From JBEKSX01 sp049516635 (lineage in GTDB: Bacteria; Bacteroidota; Ignavibacteria; Tepidaquicellales; OLB5), in assembly GCA_049516635.1 (NCBI GenBank), contig JBEKSX010000019.1, forward strand, positions 1 to 39,236: 39,236 bases of DNA. Reading direction: 5' to 3'. Below the pieces are notes generated by a model, which ran no database searches, was not told the DNA's origin, and saw only the letters and a program-made list of their open reading frames with translations. The position numbers were made by a program, and so were the translations under genes. Below are positions 1 through 8,388 of the stretch, piece by piece; position 1 is the first letter of the stretch, and every line of letters starts with the position of its first letter.

Positions 1-60
1 TGTAGAACAGCCCTGTACGATAATAAATGCAGTTAATACTAATAATGATATAAATTTCAT
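1..60 (-). CDS. Lipoprotein, N-terminal fragment (runs off the window)
   Basis: Reading leftwards from an ATG at position 60, the 20 visible codons form a lipoprotein signal peptide: MKFISLL, a hydrophobic stretch, then the lipobox VQGC followed by ST. The lipidated cysteine would be residue 18. The rest of the gene lies outside the window, so its function cannot be told. It is divergent from asnS. Sure about the signal peptide, given its clean lipobox and in-frame ATG. Confidence 0.7.
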   Translation of the reverse strand, partial: MKFISLLVLTAFIIVQGCST

Positions 61-174
61 TAAAAACCAATCTTTATTTACGTAAATATAAATTATAAAG
101 AGCAAAAGGGTAAGGGAAATAAAAACGGAATTGCCCATATGCGGATTTCTAGCACCCACAGAATGTAATATTCA

Positions 175-205
175 TTGTTAATTGCTTTTTAAATGGGTAA
201 CTTTA
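175..205 (+). promoter_or_regulatory. Promoter of asnS, Bacteroidota type
   Basis: TTG at 175-177 and TAACTTTA at 198-205 are 20 bases apart, fitting TTG-N19/20-TAnnTTTG apart from the last base. Transcription would start near 211, about 20 bases before the ATG at 233. This argues against the longer reading frame that opens with TTG at 182. Confidence 0.5.
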
Positions 206-232
206 GCCAAATTATTTCATTTTTATACTTTT

Positions 233-1567
233 ATGCGCTACTATATTGATAAAATAGCAGATTATGTCGGTCAGGAAGTCATAATAATGGGCTGGCTTTA
301 TAATATAAGGACATCGGGCAAACTGATGTTTCCACAGATACGTGACGGTTCGGGAATTATACAGGGCGTTGTTTCTCAAAAAGATGTTTCGCCGCAGGTG
401 TGGGAAGATTTTAATAAGTTGACACAGGAATCTTCGATCATAATAACAGGGATTGTGTCTAAACATCCCAAGAAAGATGAATATGAATTGCAGGTTAAAG
501 ACCTGAAAATTGTACAGATAGCCGAGCCGTATCCCATTACACCGAAAGAGCACGGGGTTGAGTTCCTGGCCGATAAACGCCATTTATGGGTAAGGGCTCC
601 GAGACAGGTTGCAATACTCAGAATAAGAGAAGAGATAATCAAGGCATGCAGGGATTACATGTACGATAACGGTTTCACGCTCTTCGATTCCCCGATCTTC
701 ACGCCCAATGCGGCTGAAGGAACCACAACTCTTTTCGGAACGGATTATTACGATCTAGGGAAAGTATATCTTGCGCAATCGGGACAGCTCTATGCCGAAG
801 CCGGCGCGATGGCGCTTGGAAAGGTTTACGATTTTGGCCCGACATTCCGTGCGGAAAAATCCAAAACAAGAAAACACCTTACCGAGTTCTGGATGATAGA
901 ACCTGAGATGGCGTATTACGACCATAATGACAATATGGATCTGATAGAAGAATTTATAGAATACATAATACAGCGTGTCCTGAAGAACAGGATGAAGGAA
1001 CTGGTGCTGATTGGAAGAGATATCGCCAAGCTTGAAAAAATAAAAAAACCGTTCCCGCGTATAACATATACCGAAGCTGTTGAGATCCTGAAAAAGAAAA
1101 ATATTCCCCTAATAAGAAAGAACCGTGACGGCAGCGAGGAAGAGATAAGACCTTTCCCGTGGGGAGAGGATTTCGGTGCACCGCATGAAGATGCGATCGT
1201 TGAGGATTTCGATAAACCCGTAATGGTGCACAAATGGCCTGCACAGGCGAAAGCTTTTTACATGAAGCGTGACCCGGAAAATTATGATATTGCTCTGGGC
1301 GTGGACGTACTGGCACCGGATGGATTCGGTGAGATAATCGGCGGTTCGCAGAGGGAAGACAGCTATGACGAGCTGGTCAAGAGGATAAAAGAGAATGATC
1401 TGCCGATGGAGGAATTCCAGTGGTATCTTGATCTCAGGAGATACGGTACGGTCCCGCATTCGGGATTCGGGATGGGCATAGAAAGATTTGTTGCCTGGGT
1501 GTGCAATCTGGAGCACATAAGGGAATCGATACCGTTCCCGAGGATGATATATCGCGCACGACCCTAA
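233..1567 (+). CDS. asnS: Asparaginyl-tRNA synthetase
   Basis: Class II aminoacyl-tRNA synthetase that charges tRNA-Asn in the cytoplasm. From the ATG at 233 it has 444 residues, the normal length. An N-terminal OB-fold anticodon-binding domain (about 1-100, with the GWLYNIR strand) is followed by the catalytic core. Motif 2 is FRAEKSKTRKHLTEFWMIEP (about 205-224) and motif 3 is GFGMGIERF (about 411-419). The FWMIEPEMA form of motif 2 and the IPFPR ending point to AsnRS rather than AspRS. An in-frame TTG at 182 would add 17 residues (MLFKWVTLAKLF...), but this lies over the promoter and does not resemble the family, so ATG 233 is preferred. Confidence 0.93.
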   Translation: MRYYIDKIADYVGQEVIIMGWLYNIRTSGKLMFPQIRDGSGIIQGVVSQKDVSPQVWEDFNKLTQESSIIITGIVSKHPKKDEYELQVKDLKIVQIAEPYPITPKEHGVEFLADKRHLWVRAPRQVAILRIREEIIKACRDYMYDNGFTLFDSPIFTPNAAEGTTTLFGTDYYDLGKVYLAQSGQLYAEAGAMALGKVYDFGPTFRAEKSKTRKHLTEFWMIEPEMAYYDHNDNMDLIEEFIEYIIQRVLKNRMKELVLIGRDIAKLEKIKKPFPRITYTEAVEILKKKNIPLIRKNRDGSEEEIRPFPWGEDFGAPHEDAIVEDFDKPVMVHKWPAQAKAFYMKRDPENYDIALGVDVLAPDGFGEIIGGSQREDSYDELVKRIKENDLPMEEFQWYLDLRRYGTVPHSGFGMGIERFVAWVCNLEHIRESIPFPRMIYRARP

Positions 1568-1571
1568 AAAA

Positions 1572-2106
1572 TTGAAAATTAAAAATTCAAATTTTAAAAT
1601 TACAATTTAAAGTTTAAAATTGGAGATTATGAAGTTCTGTAATAAGAATTGTATTTATTCTTAGATTGATATAGTGGAAGAAAAGAATAAGAAGTTTAGG
1701 GACGAGTTTAAGAAAAGAATGTACAAATTCACTTTAGGATTGATAGAATTTATAGACAATCTTCCTCATGATAATGTTTCAAGAAGACTTGGAGATCAGC
1801 TACTGAGAAGCGGAACAAGTATAATAGCTAATTTTATCGAAGGTCAGTCTGCCAGCAGTAAGAAGGATTTTATTAATTATTTAACGATTTCATTGAAATC
1901 AAGCAATGAGAGTAAACTCTGGCTGGTATTGCTGAGAGATTCAAAAAGAGCTGGCACTGGTCTAGCGGATAAACAATTAAATGAATTGAAAGAGATCTCT
2001 AATATTTTAGCGTCGAGTATTCTTAAATTAAAGGATAAGAAATAACTTTTCATTTAAAATTGTAACTTTGTCCGAAGGACTCCTTCGGAGAATTTTTAAT
2101 TTTCAA
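1572..2106. repeat. Inverted repeat pair bounding the four-helix-bundle gene
   Basis: TTGAAAATTAAAAATTC at 1572-1588 returns exactly, inverted, at 2090-2106. The 17-base arms enclose the whole four-helix-bundle gene with its AT-rich flanks. A second palindrome just inside the right arm, TCCGAAGGA-C-TCCTTCGGA (2071-2089), may act as a terminator. Similar TTTAATTTTTAA tracts occur after comM (6950-6990) and before tRNA-Leu (21286-21430), so the arms belong to a dispersed AT-rich repeat family. Confidence 0.6.
1674..2045 (+). CDS. Four-helix bundle protein (23S rRNA intervening sequence type)
   Basis: This 123-residue, almost wholly helical protein fits the four-helix-bundle family often found inside 23S rRNA intervening sequences and as free-standing copies in Bacteroidota. 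Seen: an N-terminal helix (FTLGLIEFIDNLPH), the family-typical LGDQLLRSGTSIIANFIEG segment (about 40-58), the SxKDFINYLTISLKSSNES helix and a C-terminal helix ending in lysines. The length matches the family (about 115-125). The start is GTG at 1674 with no clear ribosome binding site; no better in-frame start exists because a TAG lies just upstream. Its cellular role is unknown. The flanking inverted repeat suggests it moved in as a cassette between asnS and the NYN gene. Confidence 0.85.
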   Translation: MEEKNKKFRDEFKKRMYKFTLGLIEFIDNLPHDNVSRRLGDQLLRSGTSIIANFIEGQSASSKKDFINYLTISLKSSNESKLWLVLLRDSKRAGTGLADKQLNELKEISNILASSILKLKDKK

Positions 2107-2118
2107 CTTTGAACTTTC

Positions 2119-2610
2119 TTGGAGACTTTTATTATTGATGCCTATAACCTGATGCACAAAATTCCCGAGCTGAAGAACTTACTCAGTTCAGAGCAGGATA
2201 TTATTGTAGATACGATGACTGCCAAGCTTCAAAACCATTTTTACAACAGCAGGAATAAAGTGATACTTGTTTTTGACGGGCACGGGAAAAATAAAAGCCT
2301 GAAGAATATCGAAGTAAAGTTTGCAAGCACTGATATCACCCCTACTTATGATGATGCAGATAAGCTTATAAAATCAATAATCGACAGAAGCAGGAACAAA
2401 AAGCTTTTAACGATAATAACATCGGATAATGGAATAAAACTATATGCAAGGGACAGCGGATGCAATGTGTGGTCATCACGAAGCTTCTGGAGCGAGCTTA
2501 AAAGAAAAAAGACGCGTAAAGAAGATCTGCTGAGGGAATCGAACGAAAAACCACAGGTTGTTACCAAAGGTGAGATAGAATATCTATTAAAAGAATTTAC
2601 TAAAAGATGA
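2119..2610 (+). CDS. YacP-like NYN domain ribonuclease
   Basis: 163 residues. It begins with the NYN (PIN-like) signature: a hydrophobic strand and Asp-Ala-Tyr-Asn (FIIDAYNLMHK, 4-14). Next come a second acidic strand VILVFDGHG (48-56), a conserved acid pair YDDADKLIKSII (about 77-88) and ITSDNGI (about 99-105), which supply the expected metal-binding acids. This is the arrangement of the YacP/Rae1 family, which in Bacillus cleaves mRNA on the ribosome. A similar role here is inference. The start is TTG at 2119, directly next to the inverted repeat of the upstream cassette. It overlaps the ABC ATPase by 4 bases (ATGA). Confidence 0.8.
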   Translation: METFIIDAYNLMHKIPELKNLLSSEQDIIVDTMTAKLQNHFYNSRNKVILVFDGHGKNKSLKNIEVKFASTDITPTYDDADKLIKSIIDRSRNKKLLTIITSDNGIKLYARDSGCNVWSSRSFWSELKRKKTRKEDLLRESNEKPQVVTKGEIEYLLKEFTKR

Positions 2611-3548
2611 ATCCAGTAATAGAAACAAACGATCTTTCCAAAGAATATTCGTCAAATAAATTTTCAGGTCAGAAAGTTAAGGCGCTTAATCATTTTACTT
2701 TTACCGTGAATGAGGGCGAGATATTCGGTTTGTTGGGACCCAACGGAGCCGGAAAAACCACGTTGATAAAAATACTCCTGTCCATCACATTTCCCACATC
2801 GGGCACCGCGAAAGTTTTCGGTTCTGATGCTTCCGAGCATAAATGGAAGAGCAGGACCGGATACCTCCCAGAAAATCATAAGTTCCCGGGCTACCTGACG
2901 GGCGAGCAGGTATTAAACTATTACAGCAGGTTATCGGGTATGAAAAGCGGCATCGAATTGCATAAGAAAATAAAAGAAATGCTCGAGCTTATGAAGCTGT
3001 CGGAATGGAGAAATACGAAAATAAGAAAATATTCGAAAGGAATGATGCAGAAGCTCGGTCTGGCACAGGCACTTATGAGCGGTCCCGACCTTGTGTTCCT
3101 GGATGAACCGACAGACGGTGTGGACCCTATCGGAAGGAAGGAAATTCGTGACATACTGCTGGGCTTGAAAGCAAACGGGAAAACGGTATTTCTTAATTCG
3201 CATTTATTATCCGAAGTAGAAATGATATGTGACAGGGTTGCGATACTCAATAAAGGTGATCTGATAAAAGAGGGCAACGTGGATGACCTTACAAAAACGG
3301 AGAATATTTATATCATAGAAACCACCGAACCGATAGGGATAGAGACCAAGCGTAAAATTCTTTCTCTCGATCAGAACGCGGGGATAGGAGAAACTGAAAT
3401 TCACACAGAAGCCGGTATTGAAAAAGTGAATGTTGCTATAGATATTCTCAGGAAAGCTAAAATACAGATAAGAACAGTTAACCAGAAAACGAACACGTTG
3501 GAAGAATTATTTATCAATGTTATCAAAAAGGACGAGGACGCGAATTAA
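2607..3548 (+). CDS. ABC transporter ATP-binding protein (ABC-2 type)
   Basis: 313-residue cytoplasmic ATPase subunit of an ABC-2-type transporter. Walker A is GPNGAGKT (44-51), the signature is the diverged YSKGMMQKL (142-150) usual for this subfamily, Walker B is LVFLDEP (162-168) and the H-loop is NSHLL (about 197). The last roughly 80 residues form the accessory domain of the DrrA/CcmA-like group. The start overlaps the NYN stop codon (ATGA), and the permease begins on the base after its own stop, so the three genes are translationally coupled. The substrate cannot be told from sequence. Confidence 0.92.
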   Translation: MNPVIETNDLSKEYSSNKFSGQKVKALNHFTFTVNEGEIFGLLGPNGAGKTTLIKILLSITFPTSGTAKVFGSDASEHKWKSRTGYLPENHKFPGYLTGEQVLNYYSRLSGMKSGIELHKKIKEMLELMKLSEWRNTKIRKYSKGMMQKLGLAQALMSGPDLVFLDEPTDGVDPIGRKEIRDILLGLKANGKTVFLNSHLLSEVEMICDRVAILNKGDLIKEGNVDDLTKTENIYIIETTEPIGIETKRKILSLDQNAGIGETEIHTEAGIEKVNVAIDILRKAKIQIRTVNQKTNTLEELFINVIKKDEDAN

Positions 3549-4295
3549 ATGATACCGATAATTCTTAACACATTCCGTGAAGCAATCGCAAAAAAAATAT
3601 TCATAGGTTATTATATAATCTATACCATTATCATACTGGTCTTCCTATTTGCAGTGAACCTTGAAACAGTAGAAGGGGTAATATCCCTTACCGATGTACA
3701 GCAGTCCGTTATTTCACTAGAGGCTATTATGACATCGGTATCGTACCTGCTTGTGCTGATATTCTGTATCATCTCTTCAGCGTCGTTCATCCCTTCAATG
3801 GTCGATAAAGGGACCATAGACCTTTTGATATCCAAACCGCTTTCGCGGTTCAAGATATTAATGTCAAAGTACCTGGGAGCGGTTATATTTGTTGGTGTGA
3901 GCCTAGTGTACTTTATCGGGGCCAGTTTTTTATTCACCATACTAAGCCTTACTTTTGCTTTCGCAGTAATGTACAGCATAGTTGTATTCATCGGGCTCAC
4001 TACGCAAAGCTCGGTAATTGCTATACTCGTTAATCTCTTTCTCCTGTTCGTGATATGCCCAATCCTCGGAAACAGGGAGACCGTTATTTTTACATTCGTC
4101 ACCAATGAAGCAGTAAGATTCATTTTCAACTTTTTCTACTACATTTTTCCTAAACCCGGAGAAATAAATGATATCACAATCAAGCTCATAACCCGTGAGC
4201 CTGTAGCTTCTTGGCAGCCGGTAATAACGTCATTCCTGTTCTGTGCGGCGTTGATGTCATATTCGGTCTACTATTTCTCGAAGAAAGACTACTAG
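3549..4295 (+). CDS. ABC-2 type transporter permease
   Basis: 248 residues with about six hydrophobic spans: IFIGYYIIYTIIILVFLF near the start, then about 60-80, 105-120, 125-145, 150-170 and a last one near 225-240. The MIPIILNTFREAIAKKIF opening and the SKPLSR loop (about 95-100) after the second span are typical of the ABC-2 membrane subunit that pairs with the preceding ATPase. It starts directly after the ATPase stop. The long loop between spans 1 and 2 probably faces the periplasm. Confidence 0.88.
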   Translation: MIPIILNTFREAIAKKIFIGYYIIYTIIILVFLFAVNLETVEGVISLTDVQQSVISLEAIMTSVSYLLVLIFCIISSASFIPSMVDKGTIDLLISKPLSRFKILMSKYLGAVIFVGVSLVYFIGASFLFTILSLTFAFAVMYSIVVFIGLTTQSSVIAILVNLFLLFVICPILGNRETVIFTFVTNEAVRFIFNFFYYIFPKPGEINDITIKLITREPVASWQPVITSFLFCAALMSYSVYYFSKKDY

Positions 4296-4309
4296 CAATT
4301 AATTGAGAG

Positions 4310-5374
4310 ATGAGATTTAATAAAAGAACAATCATATTAGTTTTAATTTTTGCTATCTGTTCTTTATCCTTTATAAGCTGTTCCAGGCGTTTTGAACCGG
4401 AACCGCTAACACTCTCCGTAAAACAGAACCTTGCCCTGCTCCAGCAGGACCCGCAGTTCGTGATGTATTTTAATTTCAAGAAAATGCGGGAGACCGACTT
4501 CTGGAAGAAATTCATATCGGATTCAATATTCAATTCGGAAAAAAGCTTCGGGAGCTTCCTGAATATATTCAAAAATTCCACCGGTGCCAGTATCTCGAAC
4601 GGTATAGACGAGCTCTATTTCTCCAATTCGTGGATAGGTGATAATGCTATGGTCATCAAAGGGACCTTCGACAGGAACAAAGTTTACGATTACATCAGGT
4701 CCGATTCGAGCTACACAAACCTTTCGTATCCCGGCGGGATTACCGTTTACAACCAGAAGCCGATGCATTTTTACTTCTATTTCAGGGATGATTTTACCGT
4801 TTGCGCGAGTAATTATTTAAAACAAATAGAAAATACTTTTAATATTAAAGATACTTCGTATGGCGGGTTATTGACAAATCAGGATGCGATGAAGACGATA
4901 CAGAACATTAAATTTAAAGATAATCTCTGGATGATGTCGGGACAGAAACTGTTCATCAGGGGTATATTCGAGAATTTAGCCGATATAAATAAAACAGGTA
5001 AGAATAAAAAGCTGTCACCCGGCGGGAACGACTCCCTTGCGGCAAATGATACCACCGGGGAAGATACATCCAGGCTGACAGAACTATACAAAAAGATAAG
5101 CGCCGTATCCTTTTCAATAAAGATGTCCGGGGCTCTTGATATAGTTATGCAGAACGAATGCGATGACAATAATTCGGCCGAAGACCTGAAAAATAAAATG
5201 GAGGGAGTTTTTGCGCTGGCAAAGCTTTCGGCGCAATTTTCCAAAAAGACTCCGAGTGCGGTGACGAGGATCCTGGACAGAATTAACATCAAAGTCTATA
5301 ATAATACCCTGCTTCTTGAAACGAAGCTGGATGAACAGCAGATAACCGATATCAGGAAGCAAAAAGTATTCTGA
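4310..5374 (+). CDS. Lipoprotein of unknown function in the ABC operon
   Basis: 354 residues with a type II signal peptide: positively charged start, hydrophobic core, lipobox SFISC with Cys at about 24. The mature part begins with repeated statements of mixed alpha/beta structure and contains a low-complexity hydrophilic loop rich in Ser/Asp/Thr (about 225-250). No family is recognised. It follows the permease by only 14 bases and precedes comM by 32, so it is probably co-transcribed with the transporter and may be an envelope partner of it. That link is inference from position. Confidence 0.75.
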   Translation: MRFNKRTIILVLIFAICSLSFISCSRRFEPEPLTLSVKQNLALLQQDPQFVMYFNFKKMRETDFWKKFISDSIFNSEKSFGSFLNIFKNSTGASISNGIDELYFSNSWIGDNAMVIKGTFDRNKVYDYIRSDSSYTNLSYPGGITVYNQKPMHFYFYFRDDFTVCASNYLKQIENTFNIKDTSYGGLLTNQDAMKTIQNIKFKDNLWMMSGQKLFIRGIFENLADINKTGKNKKLSPGGNDSLAANDTTGEDTSRLTELYKKISAVSFSIKMSGALDIVMQNECDDNNSAEDLKNKMEGVFALAKLSAQFSKKTPSAVTRILDRINIKVYNNTLLLETKLDEQQITDIRKQKVF

Positions 5375-5406
5375 ATTATATTTCACGAAATTTAATATAA
5401 CAGCTC

Positions 5407-6945
5407 GTGATATCAGCAATTCTAAGCTCAGCTACCATAGGGGTGAATGCTTTTCTTGTTACTATCGAGACACACATCGAAAAACAGCTTCATCTCTTTA
5501 CTGTTGTCGGTTTGCCCGATAATGCCGTAAAAGAATCACGCGAGAGGGTTTCCGCAGCAATACAAAATTCGGGATTTCGTTTTCCTAACCAGAAAATTAC
5601 CATTAACCTTGCTCCCGCCGATATAAGGAAGGAGGGGAGCGGCTTCGATCTTCCTATCGCAGTCGGAATATTATGCGAAACAGAGCAGACGAGACCCGAC
5701 CTGCTCAAGGATTATGTTCTTATAGGTGAGCTTTCGCTTGACGGCAAGGTAAGACCTGTCAGGGGTGTGCTTCCTATTGCCATGGAAGTAAAAAGGAACG
5801 GTTTGAAAGGACTGATAGTCCCTGAAGAGAACGCGAAGGAAGCCGCCATGGTGGAAGGCATAGATGTTTATCCTCTTGGTTCGCTGGAAGAAGTGGTCGA
5901 ATTTCTAAACGGGTACGTACAGCCCGAACCGTTCAAAGTGGACCTTGACGAGATATTCAGGGTTGACCAAAAGAACATCATTGATTTTTCCGATGTGAAG
6001 GGACAGCACGAAGTGAAGCGTGCACTTGAGGTTGCAGCTGCAGGCGGGCATAATATCATAATGATAGGTCCGCCCGGTTCCGGTAAGACAATGCTGGCAA
6101 AAAGATTGCCTACCATTCTTCCCCCGCTGACATTCGAAGAAGCACTGGAGACGACCAAGATACATTCGGTCGCTGGAATACTAGCCGCCAACACAGCTCT
6201 TGTTTCGGTTCGTCCTTTCCGCTCACCGCATCACACTATTTCCGATGTTGCTCTTGTAGGAGGTGGGACTATCGCAAAACCCGGGGAAATATCTTATGCT
6301 CATCACGGTGTATTGTTCCTGGATGAACTGCCCGAGTTCAAGAAGAACGTGCTTGAGGTAATGCGTCAGCCGATGGAAGAGGGACGGGTGACTATATCGC
6401 GTTCAAAAATTTCTGTAGAATATCCCTGCAACTTTATGCTTGCGGCGGCGATGAACCCATGTCCCTGCGGTAATTTCGGTAACGTGAGCCAGGAATGCAC
6501 CTGCACACCCCAGCAGATACAAAAATACATATCGAAAATATCGGGACCTCTGCTTGACAGGATAGATATTCATATTGTAGTTCAATCAGTAAAATATAAA
6601 GAGCTTTCCAGCAAAGTGTCTGCAGAGCCGTCACATCTGATAAGGGACCGTGTAATTTCGGCTCGCGGGATACAGCATGTGAGATTTGCGAACAAGAAGA
6701 ATATCTATTCGAATGCCGATATGCAGTCTAAAGATATTAGGGAATATTGTTCGATAGATTCGGCATCGGAGGAGCTTCTTAAAATGGCAATCACGAAATT
6801 GGGTCTTTCCGCACGTGCCTATGACAGGATACTGAAAGTCTCGCGTACCATCGCAGATCTTGCAAACGAGGAAAGGATAAACTCAGCTCACATAAGCGAA
6901 GCTATACAGTACCGCAGCCTGGATAGAACCATGTGGCTGGGATAA
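5407..6945 (+). CDS. comM: YifB/ComM family Mg-chelatase-like AAA+ ATPase
   Basis: 512 residues, close to E. coli YifB (about 506). Order seen: N-terminal ChlI-like domain (about 1-165, with VGLPDNAVKESRERV at 34-48), AAA+ core with Walker A GPPGSGKT (221-228), Walker B VLFLDELPE (302-310), arginine-finger region LLDRIDIHI (382-390), a family-typical Cys cluster CPCG...CTC (352-366) and a C-terminal helical lid. In Vibrio, ComM is a branch-migration helicase that extends recombination during natural transformation. The start is GTG at 5407, giving the family-typical MISAILSSA opening. No other competence gene is in the window. Confidence 0.95.
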   Translation: MISAILSSATIGVNAFLVTIETHIEKQLHLFTVVGLPDNAVKESRERVSAAIQNSGFRFPNQKITINLAPADIRKEGSGFDLPIAVGILCETEQTRPDLLKDYVLIGELSLDGKVRPVRGVLPIAMEVKRNGLKGLIVPEENAKEAAMVEGIDVYPLGSLEEVVEFLNGYVQPEPFKVDLDEIFRVDQKNIIDFSDVKGQHEVKRALEVAAAGGHNIIMIGPPGSGKTMLAKRLPTILPPLTFEEALETTKIHSVAGILAANTALVSVRPFRSPHHTISDVALVGGGTIAKPGEISYAHHGVLFLDELPEFKKNVLEVMRQPMEEGRVTISRSKISVEYPCNFMLAAAMNPCPCGNFGNVSQECTCTPQQIQKYISKISGPLLDRIDIHIVVQSVKYKELSSKVSAEPSHLIRDRVISARGIQHVRFANKKNIYSNADMQSKDIREYCSIDSASEELLKMAITKLGLSARAYDRILKVSRTIADLANEERINSAHISEAIQYRSLDRTMWLG

Positions 6946-7016
6946 AGAAATTTAAAATTTAAAAGTCAAAATTCAAAATTAGGCGGAAAGCTAGGATCAA
7001 ATTTCAGAATATAGAA

Positions 7017-7523
7017 ATGAGATTACTAAAGCACCTTTTTTGTGCACTAATAATAATATTTATTTTCTTTTCATGCTCTAAGCCAAAACCTTATATTAAA
7101 ACTGTTTTCGAAGGGAAATGGGAAGATATCAGCGTAGAAACATATTTGTGGGCTCAAAGATATACGCTTTCGTTTAGAACGGATTCTTTTTATGTCACAA
7201 AGTTTGTTCACACTGATGTATATTCTCGTTCAAATTGCCATCCAAATCCATTAGATTGGTATGAATACTATTCAGGCTTATTCAAATATGATAATGACAG
7301 CATTTATTTAACCGGTTTCCGGACGGATTCTATTAATGAGAGACTGGAAATCTCGGAATGTGTAAAAAAAGTAGAATATAATGTATCATATAAGTATGAA
7401 TTCAGGTCTGATACTTTAGTTTTGCTACCAAGAGAGGGGCGGAGATATAATGTTGAGAGACTTTCACCTGATGATGTAAAAAAGCATGAGAGAATATTAG
7501 CGATCTATCTGAAAAAGCAATGA
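7017..7523 (+). CDS. Small lipoprotein of unknown function
   Basis: 168 residues. A short basic start, hydrophobic core and lipobox IFFSC (Cys at about 20) mark it as a lipoprotein. The mature domain looks beta-rich, with many Tyr and alternating polar residues (YTLSFRTDSFYVTKF, YNVSYKYEFRSDTLVLLP), like a small lipocalin or beta-barrel fold. No family is recognised. An AT-rich repeat tract (about 6950-6990) separates it from comM. Its stop lies 12 bases before the first palindrome of the RAYT/REP locus. Confidence 0.7.
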   Translation: MRLLKHLFCALIIIFIFFSCSKPKPYIKTVFEGKWEDISVETYLWAQRYTLSFRTDSFYVTKFVHTDVYSRSNCHPNPLDWYEYYSGLFKYDNDSIYLTGFRTDSINERLEISECVKKVEYNVSYKYEFRSDTLVLLPREGRRYNVERLSPDDVKKHERILAIYLKKQ

Positions 7524-7535
7524 TTTAGCTAACCC

Positions 7536-7566
7536 CTCGTTCGACGACTCTCAGTCGTCGAACGAG
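7536..7566. repeat. REP-like hairpin, perfect 14-bp stem
   Basis: CTCGTTCGACGACT (7536-7549) and its exact reverse complement (7553-7566) are separated by a 3-base loop CTC. It shares the CTCGTTCGAC foot with the other hairpins around the transposase but differs near the loop. It follows the lipoprotein stop by 12 bases and could double as its terminator, though no T-run follows. Confidence 0.8.
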
Positions 7567-7595
7567 TACTAAATAAGAAAACGCTAATTAAAAAA

Positions 7596-7679
7596 CTACT
7601 CATACGACCACAGGGAGTGGGCGGACGAGTGCTAACAGTAAGCTACTCGTCGGACCACTGAGAGTGGTTCGACGAGTAG
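7596..7679. repeat. REP-like hairpin pair, left of the transposase
   Basis: Two hairpins are joined by the spacer GCTAACAGTAAG. The second has a 17-bp stem, CTACTCGTCGGACCACT (7643-7659) with a GAG loop and its complement (7663-7679, one G-T wobble). The first (about 7599-7630) is less perfect. A CTAC tetranucleotide sits at the foot of each. The unit recurs in the same orientation at 8297-8377. Confidence 0.85.
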
Positions 7680-7702
7680 CATCCAAAAATTATTTAGGAA
7701 TT

Positions 7703-8290
7703 ATGTTATTAATACCAGAAACGATATATCACTTTTATGATAGAGGAAATAACAGGAGAAATATTTTTTTCAATGAAGATAATTATTTGTTCTTTTTAAG
7801 AAAAATACGAAAGTATTTGATTCCTCATTGTGATATTCTGTGTTACTGCCTTATGCCAAATCATTTTCATTTCATGATTTACACAAAAAGTGATTTTCAT
7901 AGTGACAATTTCAATAATAACTGTAAAACATTATTGAGTTCGTATACAAGAGCGGTGAACATTCAAGAGGACGCGTCTGGCTCCTTGTTTCAGCAGCACG
8001 CAAAATTTAAAACGTTAAATAAGGCAGAGATTAAGAATCCCTCTTATGATGCCAATTATCCGTTGATCTGTTTTAATTATATACACCAGAATCCTATAAA
8101 AAAAGGGCTTGTTCAGAAAATAGAAGATTGGAAATATTCTTCTTTTTTAGATTATTACGGTATTAGGAGGGGAACTCTATGCAATCAGGATAGGGCACAC
8201 GAATTATTAAATCTCCCCGCTGATAAAAAAGAGTTATACGAAATGACATGTAAGTTTGTAGAAGAGGATAAAATTAAGGATTTCATCTAA
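7703..8290 (+). CDS. REP-associated tyrosine transposase (RAYT, Y1_Tnp domain)
   Basis: 195 residues from ATG 7703, which follows a TTAGGAA ribosome site; an upstream GTG (7664) lies inside the REP hairpin and is unlikely. It is a single-strand DNA transposase of the IS200/IS605-related RAYT group. Seen: YHFYDRGNNRRNIFF opening, the HUH metal-binding motif in NHFHFMIY (His-x-His), YIHQNPIKKGLV (conserved in RAYTs) and WKYSSFLDYYG near the end. The catalytic tyrosine is probably one of the Tyr in the segment after the HUH motif (SSYTRAVN). It stands alone with REP-like hairpin pairs on both sides, the classic RAYT/REP layout. Confidence 0.9.
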   Translation: MLLIPETIYHFYDRGNNRRNIFFNEDNYLFFLRKIRKYLIPHCDILCYCLMPNHFHFMIYTKSDFHSDNFNNNCKTLLSSYTRAVNIQEDASGSLFQQHAKFKTLNKAEIKNPSYDANYPLICFNYIHQNPIKKGLVQKIEDWKYSSFLDYYGIRRGTLCNQDRAHELLNLPADKKELYEMTCKFVEEDKIKDFI

Positions 8291-8296
8291 GGTAAA

Positions 8297-8377
8297 CTAC
8301 TCGTTCGACCACCGGGAGTGGTCGGACGAGTGCTAACAGTAAACTACTTGTCGGACCACTGAGAGTGGTTCGACGAG
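8297..8377. repeat. REP-like hairpin pair, right of the transposase
   Basis: Direct repeat of 7596-7679 with about seven differences. Hairpin one: ACTCGTTCGACCAC (8299-8312) with its complement 8318-8331 (one wobble). Hairpin two: stem 8344-8360 / 8364-8377 with the same GAG loop. The spacer GCTAACAGTAAA is kept. It lies between the RAYT stop and the 3' end of the convergent FG-GAP gene and may block read-through both ways. Confidence 0.85.
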
Positions 8378-8388
8378 AATTAATACCA

